DNA from: Uliginosibacterium sp036017065
GTDB lineage: Bacteria; Pseudomonadota; Gammaproteobacteria; Burkholderiales; Rhodocyclaceae
Direction: 5' to 3'
DNA: 64,000 nt
Assembly (NCBI RefSeq): GCF_036017065.1
Contig: NZ_JAYXHR010000001.1
Location: 62,001 to 126,000 of the forward strand
Below the pieces are notes generated by a model, which saw nothing but the letters and a program-made list of their open reading frames with translations, did no database searches and was not told where the DNA came from. A program made the position numbers and the translations under genes. This document shows positions 43,710 to 51,986 of this stretch, in pieces (the stretch's first letter is position 1; every line of letters begins with the position of its first letter).

Positions 43710-44768
43710 ATGAGCGAGCAAGAGTGGAAGAGGGCGTTGGTCCTGCCGCACCAGAGCATCCGCGATGCGGTGCATGCCATCGACGCCGGTGCCATGCAGA
43801 TCGCCCTGGTGATCAGCGAGGCCGGCCGCCTGCTCGGCACGGTGACCGACGGTGACGTGCGCCGCGGCATCCTGGTGGGCGCGCAGCTCGATGCTTCCGT
43901 CGGCACCATCATGAACCCGAAGCCCGTCGTCGCACGCACCGGCGAGTTGCCGGGCGACATCCTGCTGATGATGAAGCGCCAGCGCATCCAGCAGGTGCCG
44001 CTGGTGGACGAGCAGGGCATGCTGGTCGGTGTGCAGACCCTGGCCTCGCTGATCCGCCCGGCGCGGCGCGACAACCCGGTGGTGCTGATGGCCGGTGGCC
44101 TCGGCTCCCGCCTGGGCCCGCTGACCGACGTGCGCCCCAAGCCGCTGCTCAACGTGGGCGACCGGCCCATCCTGGAGAGCATTCTCGGCAACTTCGTGGA
44201 CAGCGGCTTCCGCAACTTCTACATCTCGGTGAACTACAAGGCCGAAATGGTCGTCGACCACTTCGGCGATGGCAGCGCCTGGGGGGTGAACATCACCTAC
44301 CTGCGCGAGACCAAGCGCATGGGCACGGCGGGCTGCCTGTCCATGCTGCCGGAACGGCCGACGCTGCCCGTCATCGTGATGAACGGCGACATCCTGACCC
44401 GCATGTCATTCACCACCTTGGTCGACCACCATGTGGAAAGCCGCGTGGCCGCCACCATGTGCACCCGCGAGTTCACCCATACCATTCCCTACGGCGTGGT
44501 GAACGTGGACCACGGGCGCCTGCAGAGCATCGTCGAGAAACCCAGCAGCAAGGTGCAGGTCAACGCAGGCATCTACGTGCTGAACCCGGAGCTGCTGGAT
44601 GCGATCCCGGCGGACGAATACTTCGACATGCCGATGCTGTTCGAGCGCGTGATGCAGCGCGGCCTGCCGGTGGGTGGCTTCCCCATACAGGAATACTGGC
44701 TGGACATCGGGCGGCTGGAGGACTTCCAGCGTGCCCACGAGGAATACCAGAGCGTGTTCCCGGGCTGA
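43710..44768 (+). CDS. ptmE: CBS-domain nucleotidyltransferase, PtmE-like
   Basis: This 352-residue protein has two N-terminal CBS domains (about 8-120) and a sugar-1-phosphate nucleotidyltransferase domain (about 125-350) with LMAGGLGSRLGPLTDVRPKPLL, MNGDIL and VNAGIYVLNPE. The layout matches Campylobacter PtmE, which makes GDP-glucosamine for the legionaminic acid route. By analogy this cluster may start from a GDP-linked sugar. Nucleotide preference cannot be read from sequence. CBS domains suggest control by adenylates. Confidence 0.86.
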   Translation: MSEQEWKRALVLPHQSIRDAVHAIDAGAMQIALVISEAGRLLGTVTDGDVRRGILVGAQLDASVGTIMNPKPVVARTGELPGDILLMMKRQRIQQVPLVDEQGMLVGVQTLASLIRPARRDNPVVLMAGGLGSRLGPLTDVRPKPLLNVGDRPILESILGNFVDSGFRNFYISVNYKAEMVVDHFGDGSAWGVNITYLRETKRMGTAGCLSMLPERPTLPVIVMNGDILTRMSFTTLVDHHVESRVAATMCTREFTHTIPYGVVNVDHGRLQSIVEKPSSKVQVNAGIYVLNPELLDAIPADEYFDMPMLFERVMQRGLPVGGFPIQEYWLDIGRLEDFQRAHEEYQSVFPG

Positions 44769-44816
44769 GCCCCCGCGCATCAGCCGGACACCAGACGAAA
44801 AACAGGTAACGAAAAA

Positions 44817-45998
44817 ATGCTTCCCGGATCCCTTCGCCGCTGCAGACGCTGCCTCCTCCCGGAGACCTACGAGACCATCGAGTTCGACGAGGAAGGCATC
44901 TGCAACATCTGCCGCAGCGCCGAACACAAGCAGGGCGCCATCGACTGGGGCGAGCGCAAGCAGCTGCTCGACCGCCTGGTGGAGAAGTTCCGCGGCAAGT
45001 ACGAGTACGACTGCATCATCCCCTTCAGTGGCGGCAAGGACAGCACCTTCCAGCTCTGGTACCTGGTGACGCAGTACAAGCTGAAACCGCTGGTGGTGCG
45101 CTTCAACCACGGCTTCATGCGCCAGGTGATCCAGGACAACAACCAGCGCACCTTCAAGAAGCTGGGTGTCGACGTGCTGGAGTTCACCCCGAACTGGAAG
45201 GTGGTGAAGCGGCTGATGCTGGAGGCCTTCCTCCGCAAGACGGATTTCTGCTGGCACTGCCACACCGGCATCTACTCCTACCCGCTGCGGGTGGCCTTGC
45301 GCTACAAGGTGCCGCTGGTGTTCTGGGGCGAGCCACAGGCGGAGATCACCGCGTACTACGACTACCTGAATGACGAGATCGAGTACGAGGACGACAAGAA
45401 ATTCAACATGCTGCGCACCCTCGGCATCACCGCCGAAGACATGCACGGCATGATCGACTCGCCGGAGAACCCGGTCGACAAGCGCGACCTGATTCCCTAC
45501 ACCTTCCCCGACGTGAAGGAGCTGAAGGCGCTGGGCTACGTGTCCGTGCCGCTGGGCAGCTTCATCCCGTGGGACTACACGCGCAACACCGAGATCATCA
45601 AGAGCGAGCTGGGCTGGCAGTCGGATGAACTGGAAGGCGTGCCGGAAGAGATCAACGCGCACGGCGAGAAGATCGAGTGCTTCATGCAGGGCACGCGTGA
45701 CTACATCAAGTTCATCAAGCGCGGCTACAGCCGCGTGGCGCAGATCAATGCCTTCCACGTGCGCAACGGCCGCATGGAGAGCGACGAGGCCGCGCGCATC
45801 GACGAACAGTTCGACGGCCAGCGTCCGCCGTCGCTGGACGTGTTCCTGGAATACATGGGGCTGGAGGAGGACGAGTTCCGCAAGATCGTCACCGCCACCG
45901 CCATCCCGCCTTACCGCCACGACTTCGAGAAGGAAGGCCAGGCCAAGCCGACCTGGGACTACGTGAAGTGGTACCGCGAGGACAACCGGAAGAAGTGA
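44817..45998 (+). CDS. ATP-dependent N-acetyl-sugar amidotransferase (WbpG/PseA/PtmG family)
   Basis: This 393-residue enzyme uses ATP and ammonia to change an N-acetyl group of a sugar into an acetamidino group. Two CxxC pairs at the start (C9, C12, C29, C32) suggest a metal site, the PP-loop PFSGGKDST is at about 69-77, and CWHCHTG lies near 141. P. aeruginosa WbpG works with HisH2 and HisF2, which supply ammonia; homologues of both follow here. The product is likely an amidine-bearing nonulosonic acid. Confidence 0.9.
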   Translation: MLPGSLRRCRRCLLPETYETIEFDEEGICNICRSAEHKQGAIDWGERKQLLDRLVEKFRGKYEYDCIIPFSGGKDSTFQLWYLVTQYKLKPLVVRFNHGFMRQVIQDNNQRTFKKLGVDVLEFTPNWKVVKRLMLEAFLRKTDFCWHCHTGIYSYPLRVALRYKVPLVFWGEPQAEITAYYDYLNDEIEYEDDKKFNMLRTLGITAEDMHGMIDSPENPVDKRDLIPYTFPDVKELKALGYVSVPLGSFIPWDYTRNTEIIKSELGWQSDELEGVPEEINAHGEKIECFMQGTRDYIKFIKRGYSRVAQINAFHVRNGRMESDEAARIDEQFDGQRPPSLDVFLEYMGLEEDEFRKIVTATAIPPYRHDFEKEGQAKPTWDYVKWYREDNRKK

Positions 45999-46246
45999 AG
46001 GGGCGTGAAACGTGAAACGTGAAAGGTGAAATGTGAAACGTAAGAGACCCGGCTTCGTCGGGGTTCCTCACATCGAGGGCCACGTTTCACATTTCACACA
46101 CGTACGTGGGGCCGAGGACAATCGGAAGAAGTGAGGATGGTGAAATGTGAAACGTGAAACGTGAAACGCAAAGACCCGCTCCGTCGAGAGTCCTTCCATC
46201 GAGGGTCACGTTTCACCTTTCACGTTTCACCTTTCACATACAGACA
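45999..46246. repeat. GTGAAA(C) micro-repeat blocks forming two inverted repeats
   Basis: The spacer has two copies of one unit. In the first (46006-46105) tandem GTGAAAC/GTGAAAT words face CACGTTTCACATTTCAC. In the second (46139-46240) GTGAAATGTGAAACGTGAAA faces TTTCACCTTTCACGTTTCAC. Between the arms each has a related core (AGACCCG...TCGTCGGGGTTCC; AGACCCGCTCCGTCGAGAGTCC) ending ATCGAGGG. The hisH start follows directly. Confidence 0.75.
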
Positions 46247-46888
46247 ATGATCGGCATCGTCGACTACGGCATGGGCAACCTGGGTTCGGTACGCAACGCG
46301 TTCGAACACCTGGGCCACGCCGCGCGCATCTTCGATGACCCGCATGAGGCCGCGGGTTTCGAACGCATCCTGCTGCCGGGCGTCGGTTCCTTCGCGCAGG
46401 CCATGCGCAACCTGGACGAGCGTGGCTGGTCACCGGTGTTGCGTGAAGTCGCGGCCAGCGGCAAACCCATGCTGGGCATCTGCCTGGGCATGCAGCTGCT
46501 GTTCGATCGCGGCGAGGAGCACGGCGACACGCAGGGCCTGGGCCTGGTACCGGGGCAGGTCGTGCTGATGAAACCGACCCCGCCCAACCGCCTGCCGCAC
46601 GTGGGCTGGAACACGCTGGACCATGCGCGCCGTCACCCCCTGCATGCCGGCGTGAAGGACCACGTGGACTTCTACTTCGTGCATTCCTATCACTGCGTGC
46701 CCGAAGACGATGCCGACGTGCTGGCCCGCGTGGACCACGGTGGTCGCGTGGTGGCCAGCGTGGCGCGCGCCAACGTGGCCGGCATGCAGTTCCACCCGGA
46801 GAAGAGCCAGGCCGTCGGCCTCAAGCTGCTGGACAACTTCGCGGCCTGGGACGGCAGCGACACCGTGGGGAGTGCGCTGCCTTGGTGA
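46247..46888 (+). CDS. hisH: HisH-like glutaminase supplying the sugar amidotransferase
   Basis: This 213-residue class I glutamine amidotransferase has the catalytic Cys79 in GICLGMQLL and the His-Glu pair in MQFHPEKSQ near the C-terminus. It releases ammonia from glutamine. In histidine synthesis HisH pairs with HisF; here it sits after the WbpG-type gene with its own HisF-like partner, so ammonia is more likely channelled to the sugar amidotransferase. The ATG at 46247 follows the repeat block. Confidence 0.9.
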   Translation: MIGIVDYGMGNLGSVRNAFEHLGHAARIFDDPHEAAGFERILLPGVGSFAQAMRNLDERGWSPVLREVAASGKPMLGICLGMQLLFDRGEEHGDTQGLGLVPGQVVLMKPTPPNRLPHVGWNTLDHARRHPLHAGVKDHVDFYFVHSYHCVPEDDADVLARVDHGGRVVASVARANVAGMQFHPEKSQAVGLKLLDNFAAWDGSDTVGSALPW

Positions 46889-47643
46889 AGAAGCGCGTGA
46901 TCCCCGTGTTGCTGCTGAAGGACGGCCGCATGGTGAAGGGTCGTCAGTTCAAGGACTATCGCGACACTGGCGACCCGAAGGGTGCTGTGCGCATCTACAA
47001 CGCGCAGGATGCCGACGAGCTGGTGTTCCTCGACATCCAGGCCAGCCTGCAGAGTCGCGGCGCGCTGGTCGACATCGTGCGCAACGCGGCGACCGAGAGC
47101 TTCATGCCGCTCACCGTGGGGGGGGGCGTGACCAGCACCGACGACGTACGCGAACTGCTGCGCGCGGGGGCCGACAAGGTGGTCATCACCACTGCCGCCG
47201 TGAAGCAACCGGGCCTGATCCGCGCCGCCGCCGAGATGTTCGGCGCGCAGTGCGTGCTGGCCGGCATCGACTACCGTGGCAGCGGTGCGGATGCACGCGT
47301 CTGGTTGCATTGCGGCACCGAGGCGACGGAGCATCACCCGGTCGCGCTGGCGAAGTCCTTTGCGGAGCAGGGCGCCGGTGAGATCTTCCTCAATTGCATC
47401 GACCGCGACGGTTGCATGGAAGGCTACGACCTGGACATGGCGGCGCAGGTGGCGGACGCGGTGCCGGTGCCGGTCATCGTGTGTGGCGGGGCGGGGCACT
47501 TCATGCATCTGGCTGAAGCGCTGCAGCAGACGGCGGTGTCGGCAGTGGCGTGTGCGAGCCTGTTCCACTTCGGTGACAACAACCCGATCCGCGCGCGGAG
47601 CTACCTGCGCAATCTGAAGATTCCGCTGCGGGTGTTGAAATGA
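46882..47643 (+). CDS. hisF: HisF-like ammonia-channel subunit with altered cyclase site
   Basis: A 253-residue (beta/alpha)8 protein of the HisF family. The start is TTG 46882 or GTG 46885, both overlapping hisH. The family's catalytic Asp11 (CLDV in true HisF) is replaced: the sequence reads IPVLLLKDGR, with Leu at position 11, while Asp130 (AGID) is kept. Loss of Asp11 should stop the imidazole-forming cyclase step while leaving the barrel as an ammonia tunnel. This supports an HisF2-type role with the amidotransferase at 44817-45998 rather than histidine synthesis. Confidence 0.9.
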   Translation: MVKKRVIPVLLLKDGRMVKGRQFKDYRDTGDPKGAVRIYNAQDADELVFLDIQASLQSRGALVDIVRNAATESFMPLTVGGGVTSTDDVRELLRAGADKVVITTAAVKQPGLIRAAAEMFGAQCVLAGIDYRGSGADARVWLHCGTEATEHHPVALAKSFAEQGAGEIFLNCIDRDGCMEGYDLDMAAQVADAVPVPVIVCGGAGHFMHLAEALQQTAVSAVACASLFHFGDNNPIRARSYLRNLKIPLRVLK

Positions 47644-48271
47644 ACGCCTGTCACGCGTTCGTTCGCCGTCATGCCCGCCGTTCCCTGAGCTTGTCGAAGG
47701 GCGGTAGTCCAGTGACGTTGGTTGTCGTTCTACCGGCTCCCGCCGAGGGTGTTGTGGTTGCGCCTTGCGCCGAGCCGGGAGTTCGCCCCGGCGGGCGAGG
47801 TACTTTCTTTGTGCGGACAAAGAAAGGACCCAAAGAAAGCCGCCCCGCTTACGCCGCCGTGCTGGCGCACGGTTCCCCGCGCTGCTCGCGGCGCCGGGCG
47901 GCTGCGGAACTCGCGCTGCGCGCTCAGACATCCTCGCCGTCGCGCTACGCGCGATTCCCCGTCACCGCTGCGCTGCTCGGCGGCTACAGAGGGGATCGGG
48001 GACTGTGCCAGATCGCCACTCATAGGTGTGGCGTGGACGTTCGCTCCACTTGTCGTCCGTCACATACGCGCCGCTCCGGATACGTAAGTCCGCTCGCTTG
48101 GCTCCGTCATTCCCGCGAAAGCGGGAATCCAGTGACGTTCAGTCTGCGTTGGCAAGAACCGCTAAGCCCCTGCTCGGGCAAAGTGCGATTCAATTTCGTA
48201 GGTTGGGCTGAGCCTAGCGAAGCCCAACACATCGACGCGCGCAAAGGTCATGAAGCAGGAGGGGCACGCAG
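47644..48271. repeat. Interspersed element copy and REP-like repeats before the acetyltransferase gene
   Basis: One copy of the large element runs from about 47681 to 48005, with GTTCCCTGAGCTTGTCGAAG at its left end, the TACTTTCTTTGT hairpin near 47805-47830 and GGCGGCTACAGAGGGGAT at its right end. A separate CGTCATTCCCGC / GCGGGAATCCAG hairpin follows at 48106-48132. A half-copy of the GTAGGTTGGGCTGAGCC repeat lies at 48199-48230. No gene is seen. Confidence 0.75.
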
Positions 48272-48970
48272 ATGATGTTCCACCTCTCCCTCCCCAGGGA
48301 CCAGCTCACCGCCTATCTGCGCGCGCTGCTGCAACATCACATCCCGGACGGCTGTGCGATTCCATCGCCGGAACGATGGCTGGACCGTGCGCTGGATCGT
48401 GCCGAGCATTGCTTCGGCAGCATCCACCGCAAGTACTTCCGCGAAGGCGACAGCCTGCGCTTCGATCACCTCAACGGCGACCAGATGGCGGCCTTCCTGT
48501 ACCTGCTGGCCAACACGGCATGGAGGGAGGATGGCGAGGAGGCGCTGGCGACGCGGCTGTTCTACCTGAACAAGATCCTGCATGGCCTGGACCTGTACTT
48601 CGCGGTGCAGATGCCGGAGGCATTCCGCCTGGTGCACCCCGTCGGCACGGTGCTGGGGCGCGCGGACTACGGCAACTACCTGATGGTCTACCAGAACTGC
48701 AGCGTCGGTGCCGACGAGGCCGGCATCTACCCGCGCTTCGGCGAGGGCACCATCCTCTTTTCGCGCAGCAGCGTGCTGGGCGATTGCACGCTGGGCGACA
48801 ACGTGGTGATCGGCGCCAATACTTTCGTCCTCAATACCGACGTGCCGGCCGACTCGGTCGTCGTCGGCCAGTACCCCAACCTCCGCATGCTGCCCAACGA
48901 GCGCAGCGTGCGGGAACGGGCTTTCGATCCGGCCGGGCCGGTTCGTACGTCTGCAGGAGCATCAACATGA
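48272..48970 (+). CDS. Hexapeptide-repeat acetyltransferase (serine acetyltransferase-like)
   Basis: A 232-residue protein with a helical N-terminal half (about 1-105) and a left-handed beta-helix (about 110-200), e.g. VHPVGTVLGRADYGNYL and LGDNVVIGANTFVLNTD. The layout resembles serine O-acetyltransferases. In this cluster an O- or N-acetylation of the nonulosonate is more likely, but the substrate is not readable. AGGAGGGG lies just upstream of the ATG. The last codon overlaps the next start by 4 nt. Confidence 0.8.
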   Translation: MMFHLSLPRDQLTAYLRALLQHHIPDGCAIPSPERWLDRALDRAEHCFGSIHRKYFREGDSLRFDHLNGDQMAAFLYLLANTAWREDGEEALATRLFYLNKILHGLDLYFAVQMPEAFRLVHPVGTVLGRADYGNYLMVYQNCSVGADEAGIYPRFGEGTILFSRSSVLGDCTLGDNVVIGANTFVLNTDVPADSVVVGQYPNLRMLPNERSVRERAFDPAGPVRTSAGAST

Positions 48971-49680
48971 TCGACGGCCTGCGTGTCCTCGGCCTCATTA
49001 CTGCCCGCGGCGGCTCCAAGGGGCTGCCCGGCAAGAATATCCGCATGCTGCGCGGCAAGCCGCTGCTGGCGTGGACGGCGGACGTGGCGAAGGCCTCCGT
49101 CTATCTGGACGCGCTGGTACTGAGTACCGACAGCGAGGAGATCGCCGAAGTCGGCCGCCGCCATGGTGTCAGCGTGCCGTTCCTACGCCCGCCGGAACTG
49201 GCGTCGGATACGGCGACCTCGGTGGACGTGGTGGAGCACGCGCTGCAGTTCCTCGCCGAGCAGGGCCAGCGTTTCGACCTCATCGCGCTGCTGGAGCCGA
49301 CCTCGCCGCTGCGCGAAACGAAGGACATCGACAGTGCGCTGGCGCTGATGCGCGATTCGCGCGCGGACTCGGTGGTCAGCGTATGCAGCGCGGAGAGCAT
49401 CCACCCGGCCTTCATGTTCGGCATGTCGGACAGGGGCCTGCTGCACTCCACCCAGCCCGGTGGCTTCAAGGTGCTGCGCCGGCAGGAACTGGAACCGCTG
49501 TTCTTCCTGGAGGGCACGATGTACGCGTCGCGCATCGACACGCTGCTGGCCGACCGCACCTTCTGCCAGGCGAACACGGCGGGCTACGAGGTGCCGAAAT
49601 GGAAGTCGCCGGAGATCGACGACATCGTCGACTTCCTGCATGTGGAATCGATCATGACCCACATGGGTCTGGGCGAGTGA
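48967..49680 (+). CDS. legF: CMP-nonulosonic acid cytidylyltransferase (LegF/NeuA family)
   Basis: This 237-residue enzyme activates the nonulosonic acid with CTP to the CMP-sugar used by Maf. The nucleotide-binding start ITARGGSKGLPGKNI (about 11-25) and LEPTSPLRETKDID (about 104-117) are the family motifs. The ATG at 48967 overlaps the acetyltransferase stop. Confidence 0.92.
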   Translation: MIDGLRVLGLITARGGSKGLPGKNIRMLRGKPLLAWTADVAKASVYLDALVLSTDSEEIAEVGRRHGVSVPFLRPPELASDTATSVDVVEHALQFLAEQGQRFDLIALLEPTSPLRETKDIDSALALMRDSRADSVVSVCSAESIHPAFMFGMSDRGLLHSTQPGGFKVLRRQELEPLFFLEGTMYASRIDTLLADRTFCQANTAGYEVPKWKSPEIDDIVDFLHVESIMTHMGLGE

Positions 49681-49703
49681 AAGTGAACGAGAAGGACGCA
49701 AGC

Positions 49704-50996
49704 ATGAACTACCAGGAACGCCTGCTGCGCGTGATTCCCGGCGGCGCGCACACCTACTCGCGTGGATTCGACCAGCATCCGTCCAACGCGCCGCAGATCC
49801 TCGCGCGTGGCGAGGGTGCCTATGTCTTCGACCCGGAAGGCAAGCGCTACCTCGACTACGGCATGGCGCTGCGGGCGGTGAACATCGGCTACGCGGAACC
49901 GGAGATCGACAACGCGGCCCTCGCGCAGATCCGCAACGGCAACAACCTGACGCGTGCCTCGATGATCGAGCTGGAGGCGGCCGAGCTGCTGGTGTCGCTG
50001 ATCGATTCGGTGGACATGGTGAAGTTCACCAAGAACGGCTCGACCTCGGTGTCCGCTGCGGTGAAGCTGGCGCGTGCCTACACCGGCCGCGACCTGGTGG
50101 CACGCTGCGTGGAGCATCCGTTCTTCTCCTACGACGACTGGTTCATCGGCTCCACGCCGGTCACCCGCGGCATCCCGCAGGAGACCATCGCGCAGACCAA
50201 GCTGTTCAAGTACAACGACCTCGATTCGCTGGCCGCGCTGATCGACGCCAACCCGAACCGCATCGCCTGCGTGGTGCTGGAGCCGGCGACCACCGAACCG
50301 CCGGTGGATGGCTATCTGCAGGGCGTGCGTGCGCTGTGCGACCGCCACGGCATCGTGCTGGTGCTGGACGAGATGATCACCGGCTTCCGCTGGCACATGA
50401 AGGGCGCGCAGTACCTGTATGGCATCAAGCCCGACCTGTGCACCTTCGGCAAGGCGATGGCCAACGGGTTCTCGGTCTCGTGCATCGCCGGCCGGCGGGA
50501 GATCATGGAGCTGGGCTCCATCGAGTTCGAGGGGCGTGAGCGCCTGTTCCTGCTGTCGACCACGCATGGCGCCGAGATGTGCGGGCTGGGGGCCTTCGTC
50601 GCCACCATGAACTTCATGCAGCGTGAGCATGTGGTCGACCACCTGTGGGAGTACGGCAAGAAGCTGGTCGACCTGATGAACCGGGTGGCGGCCGCCAACG
50701 GGGTGGCGAAGCATTTCAGGGCGGGTGGCTTTCCCTGCTCGCCGTACTACATGACGCTGGATGACACTGGCGCTGCCTCGTTGCCGCTGCGCACGCTGTT
50801 CGCGCAGGAGATGATCCGCCAGGGCGTGATGATGCCGTGGATCGCGTTGAGCTGGCGCCACGGCGACGCCGAGCTGGCATTGACCGAGCGCGCGCTGGAC
50901 GCGGCGCTGAAGGTCTATCGCAAGGCACTGGACGAGGGCGTCGACCGGTATCTGGAAGGCCCGGTCATCAAGCCGGTATTCAGGAAGACGAACTGA
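49704..50996 (+). CDS. Class III PLP aminotransferase, glutamate-1-semialdehyde aminomutase-like
   Basis: This 430-residue protein has VIPGGAHTYSRGFDQHP at the start, as in the HemL-like branch, LVLDEMITGFR (PLP Asp) and TFGKAMANGFSVSCIAG with the PLP lysine at about residue 250. True HemL would be a haem enzyme; this copy differs (FTKNGSTSVSAAVKLARA) and sits in a sugar cluster, so it probably aminates or exchanges an amino group on the nonulosonate or its N-acyl group. The precise reaction is unknown. AAGGA before the ATG at 49704 supports this start. Confidence 0.85.
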   Translation: MNYQERLLRVIPGGAHTYSRGFDQHPSNAPQILARGEGAYVFDPEGKRYLDYGMALRAVNIGYAEPEIDNAALAQIRNGNNLTRASMIELEAAELLVSLIDSVDMVKFTKNGSTSVSAAVKLARAYTGRDLVARCVEHPFFSYDDWFIGSTPVTRGIPQETIAQTKLFKYNDLDSLAALIDANPNRIACVVLEPATTEPPVDGYLQGVRALCDRHGIVLVLDEMITGFRWHMKGAQYLYGIKPDLCTFGKAMANGFSVSCIAGRREIMELGSIEFEGRERLFLLSTTHGAEMCGLGAFVATMNFMQREHVVDHLWEYGKKLVDLMNRVAAANGVAKHFRAGGFPCSPYYMTLDDTGAASLPLRTLFAQEMIRQGVMMPWIALSWRHGDAELALTERALDAALKVYRKALDEGVDRYLEGPVIKPVFRKTN

Positions 50997-51007
50997 GGAA
51001 CCAGCGG

Positions 51008-51790
51008 ATGAGCATGCTCGGCGGCAAGGTGGTGGTCATCGTCGGCGGGGCAGGCCTGCTCGGTCGACGCTTCTGCATGGCGAGCGCTGCCGAGGGCGCG
51101 CGCGTGGTGGTGGCCGACCGCAGCCTGGAGGCCGCCGAGGCGGTGGTGCGCGACATCGTTGCGCACGGTCATCACGCTGAGGCGGCACCGGTCGACATCA
51201 CCGACACTGCGTCGGTGGATGCCCTGATCGCCAGCGTGCAGCAACGCCACGGCCGCATCGACTCTGTGGTGGTCAGCGCCTACCCGCGCAACCCGCAGTA
51301 CGGCCGCAGGCTGGAGCAGGTGACCTACGCGGATTTCTGCGAGAACCTGGGCCTGCATCTCGGTGGCTACTTCCTCGTCGCGCAACGCTTCGGCCTGCAT
51401 TTCCAGCAGCAGGGTGGGAGTGGCGCGGGCGGGTCCATCGTCCTGCTGGGCTCCATCTACGGCAGCATGGCACCGCGCTTCGAAGTGTATGAAGGCACGC
51501 CGATGACCATGCCGGTGGAGTACGCCGCCATCAAGGGTGGCATCGTGCAACTGGTGCGCTATCTCGCACAGTGGTTCAAGCCGGCTGGCGTGCGGGTGAA
51601 CTGCCTGAGCCCGGGTGGCATCCTCGACAAGCAACCGGACTCCTTCCTGGCGGCCTACAAGGCTCACACCGCAGGTACCGGTATGTTGAGCCCGGACGAC
51701 ATCAGCGGCGCACTGCTGTTCCTGCTGTCGGACGCGGGACGTCATGTCACGGGGCAGAACCTGATCGTGGACGACGGCTTCTCCCTTTGA
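51008..51790 (+). CDS. Short-chain dehydrogenase (PtmA-like)
   Basis: This 260-residue SDR has VVIVGGAGLLGRRF at the cofactor site, LLGSIYGSMAP with the catalytic Ser, and YAAIKGG (Y-x3-K). The bulky insert MAPRFEVYEGTPMTMPVEYAAIK before the catalytic Tyr resembles PtmA of the Campylobacter flagellin modification locus. The likely role is oxidation or reduction of the nonulosonate or its side chain. The gap to the aminotransferase is 11 nt. Confidence 0.87.
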   Translation: MSMLGGKVVVIVGGAGLLGRRFCMASAAEGARVVVADRSLEAAEAVVRDIVAHGHHAEAAPVDITDTASVDALIASVQQRHGRIDSVVVSAYPRNPQYGRRLEQVTYADFCENLGLHLGGYFLVAQRFGLHFQQQGGSGAGGSIVLLGSIYGSMAPRFEVYEGTPMTMPVEYAAIKGGIVQLVRYLAQWFKPAGVRVNCLSPGGILDKQPDSFLAAYKAHTAGTGMLSPDDISGALLFLLSDAGRHVTGQNLIVDDGFSL

Positions 51791-51986
51791 CGGCCACAAG
51801 CAGCGGCCACAAGCAGCGGTCACATTCATCGGGCGCATCACCGGGCACATTGCGCGAGGCCTTGCGCAACGCGACAGAAACCATTGCCGGAACTTGTCCG
51901 CGGGCATGAGGCGGGAGAAGATTCGCACTGTCTGTCAGTCGTATCGATTGGCGGCTGATCCAGCCACCAACCCTCGGGGTTCATCC

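Noticed and set aside
45999..46246. Possible CRISPR array
   Set aside because: The repeated words are 6-8 nt, without regular spacers of 26-40 nt, and they face each other as inverted repeats; no cas genes are present.
46247..47643. HisH and HisF as ordinary histidine biosynthesis enzymes
   Set aside because: No other his genes are nearby, HisF lacks Asp11, and both follow a WbpG-type gene; an ammonia-supply role fits better.
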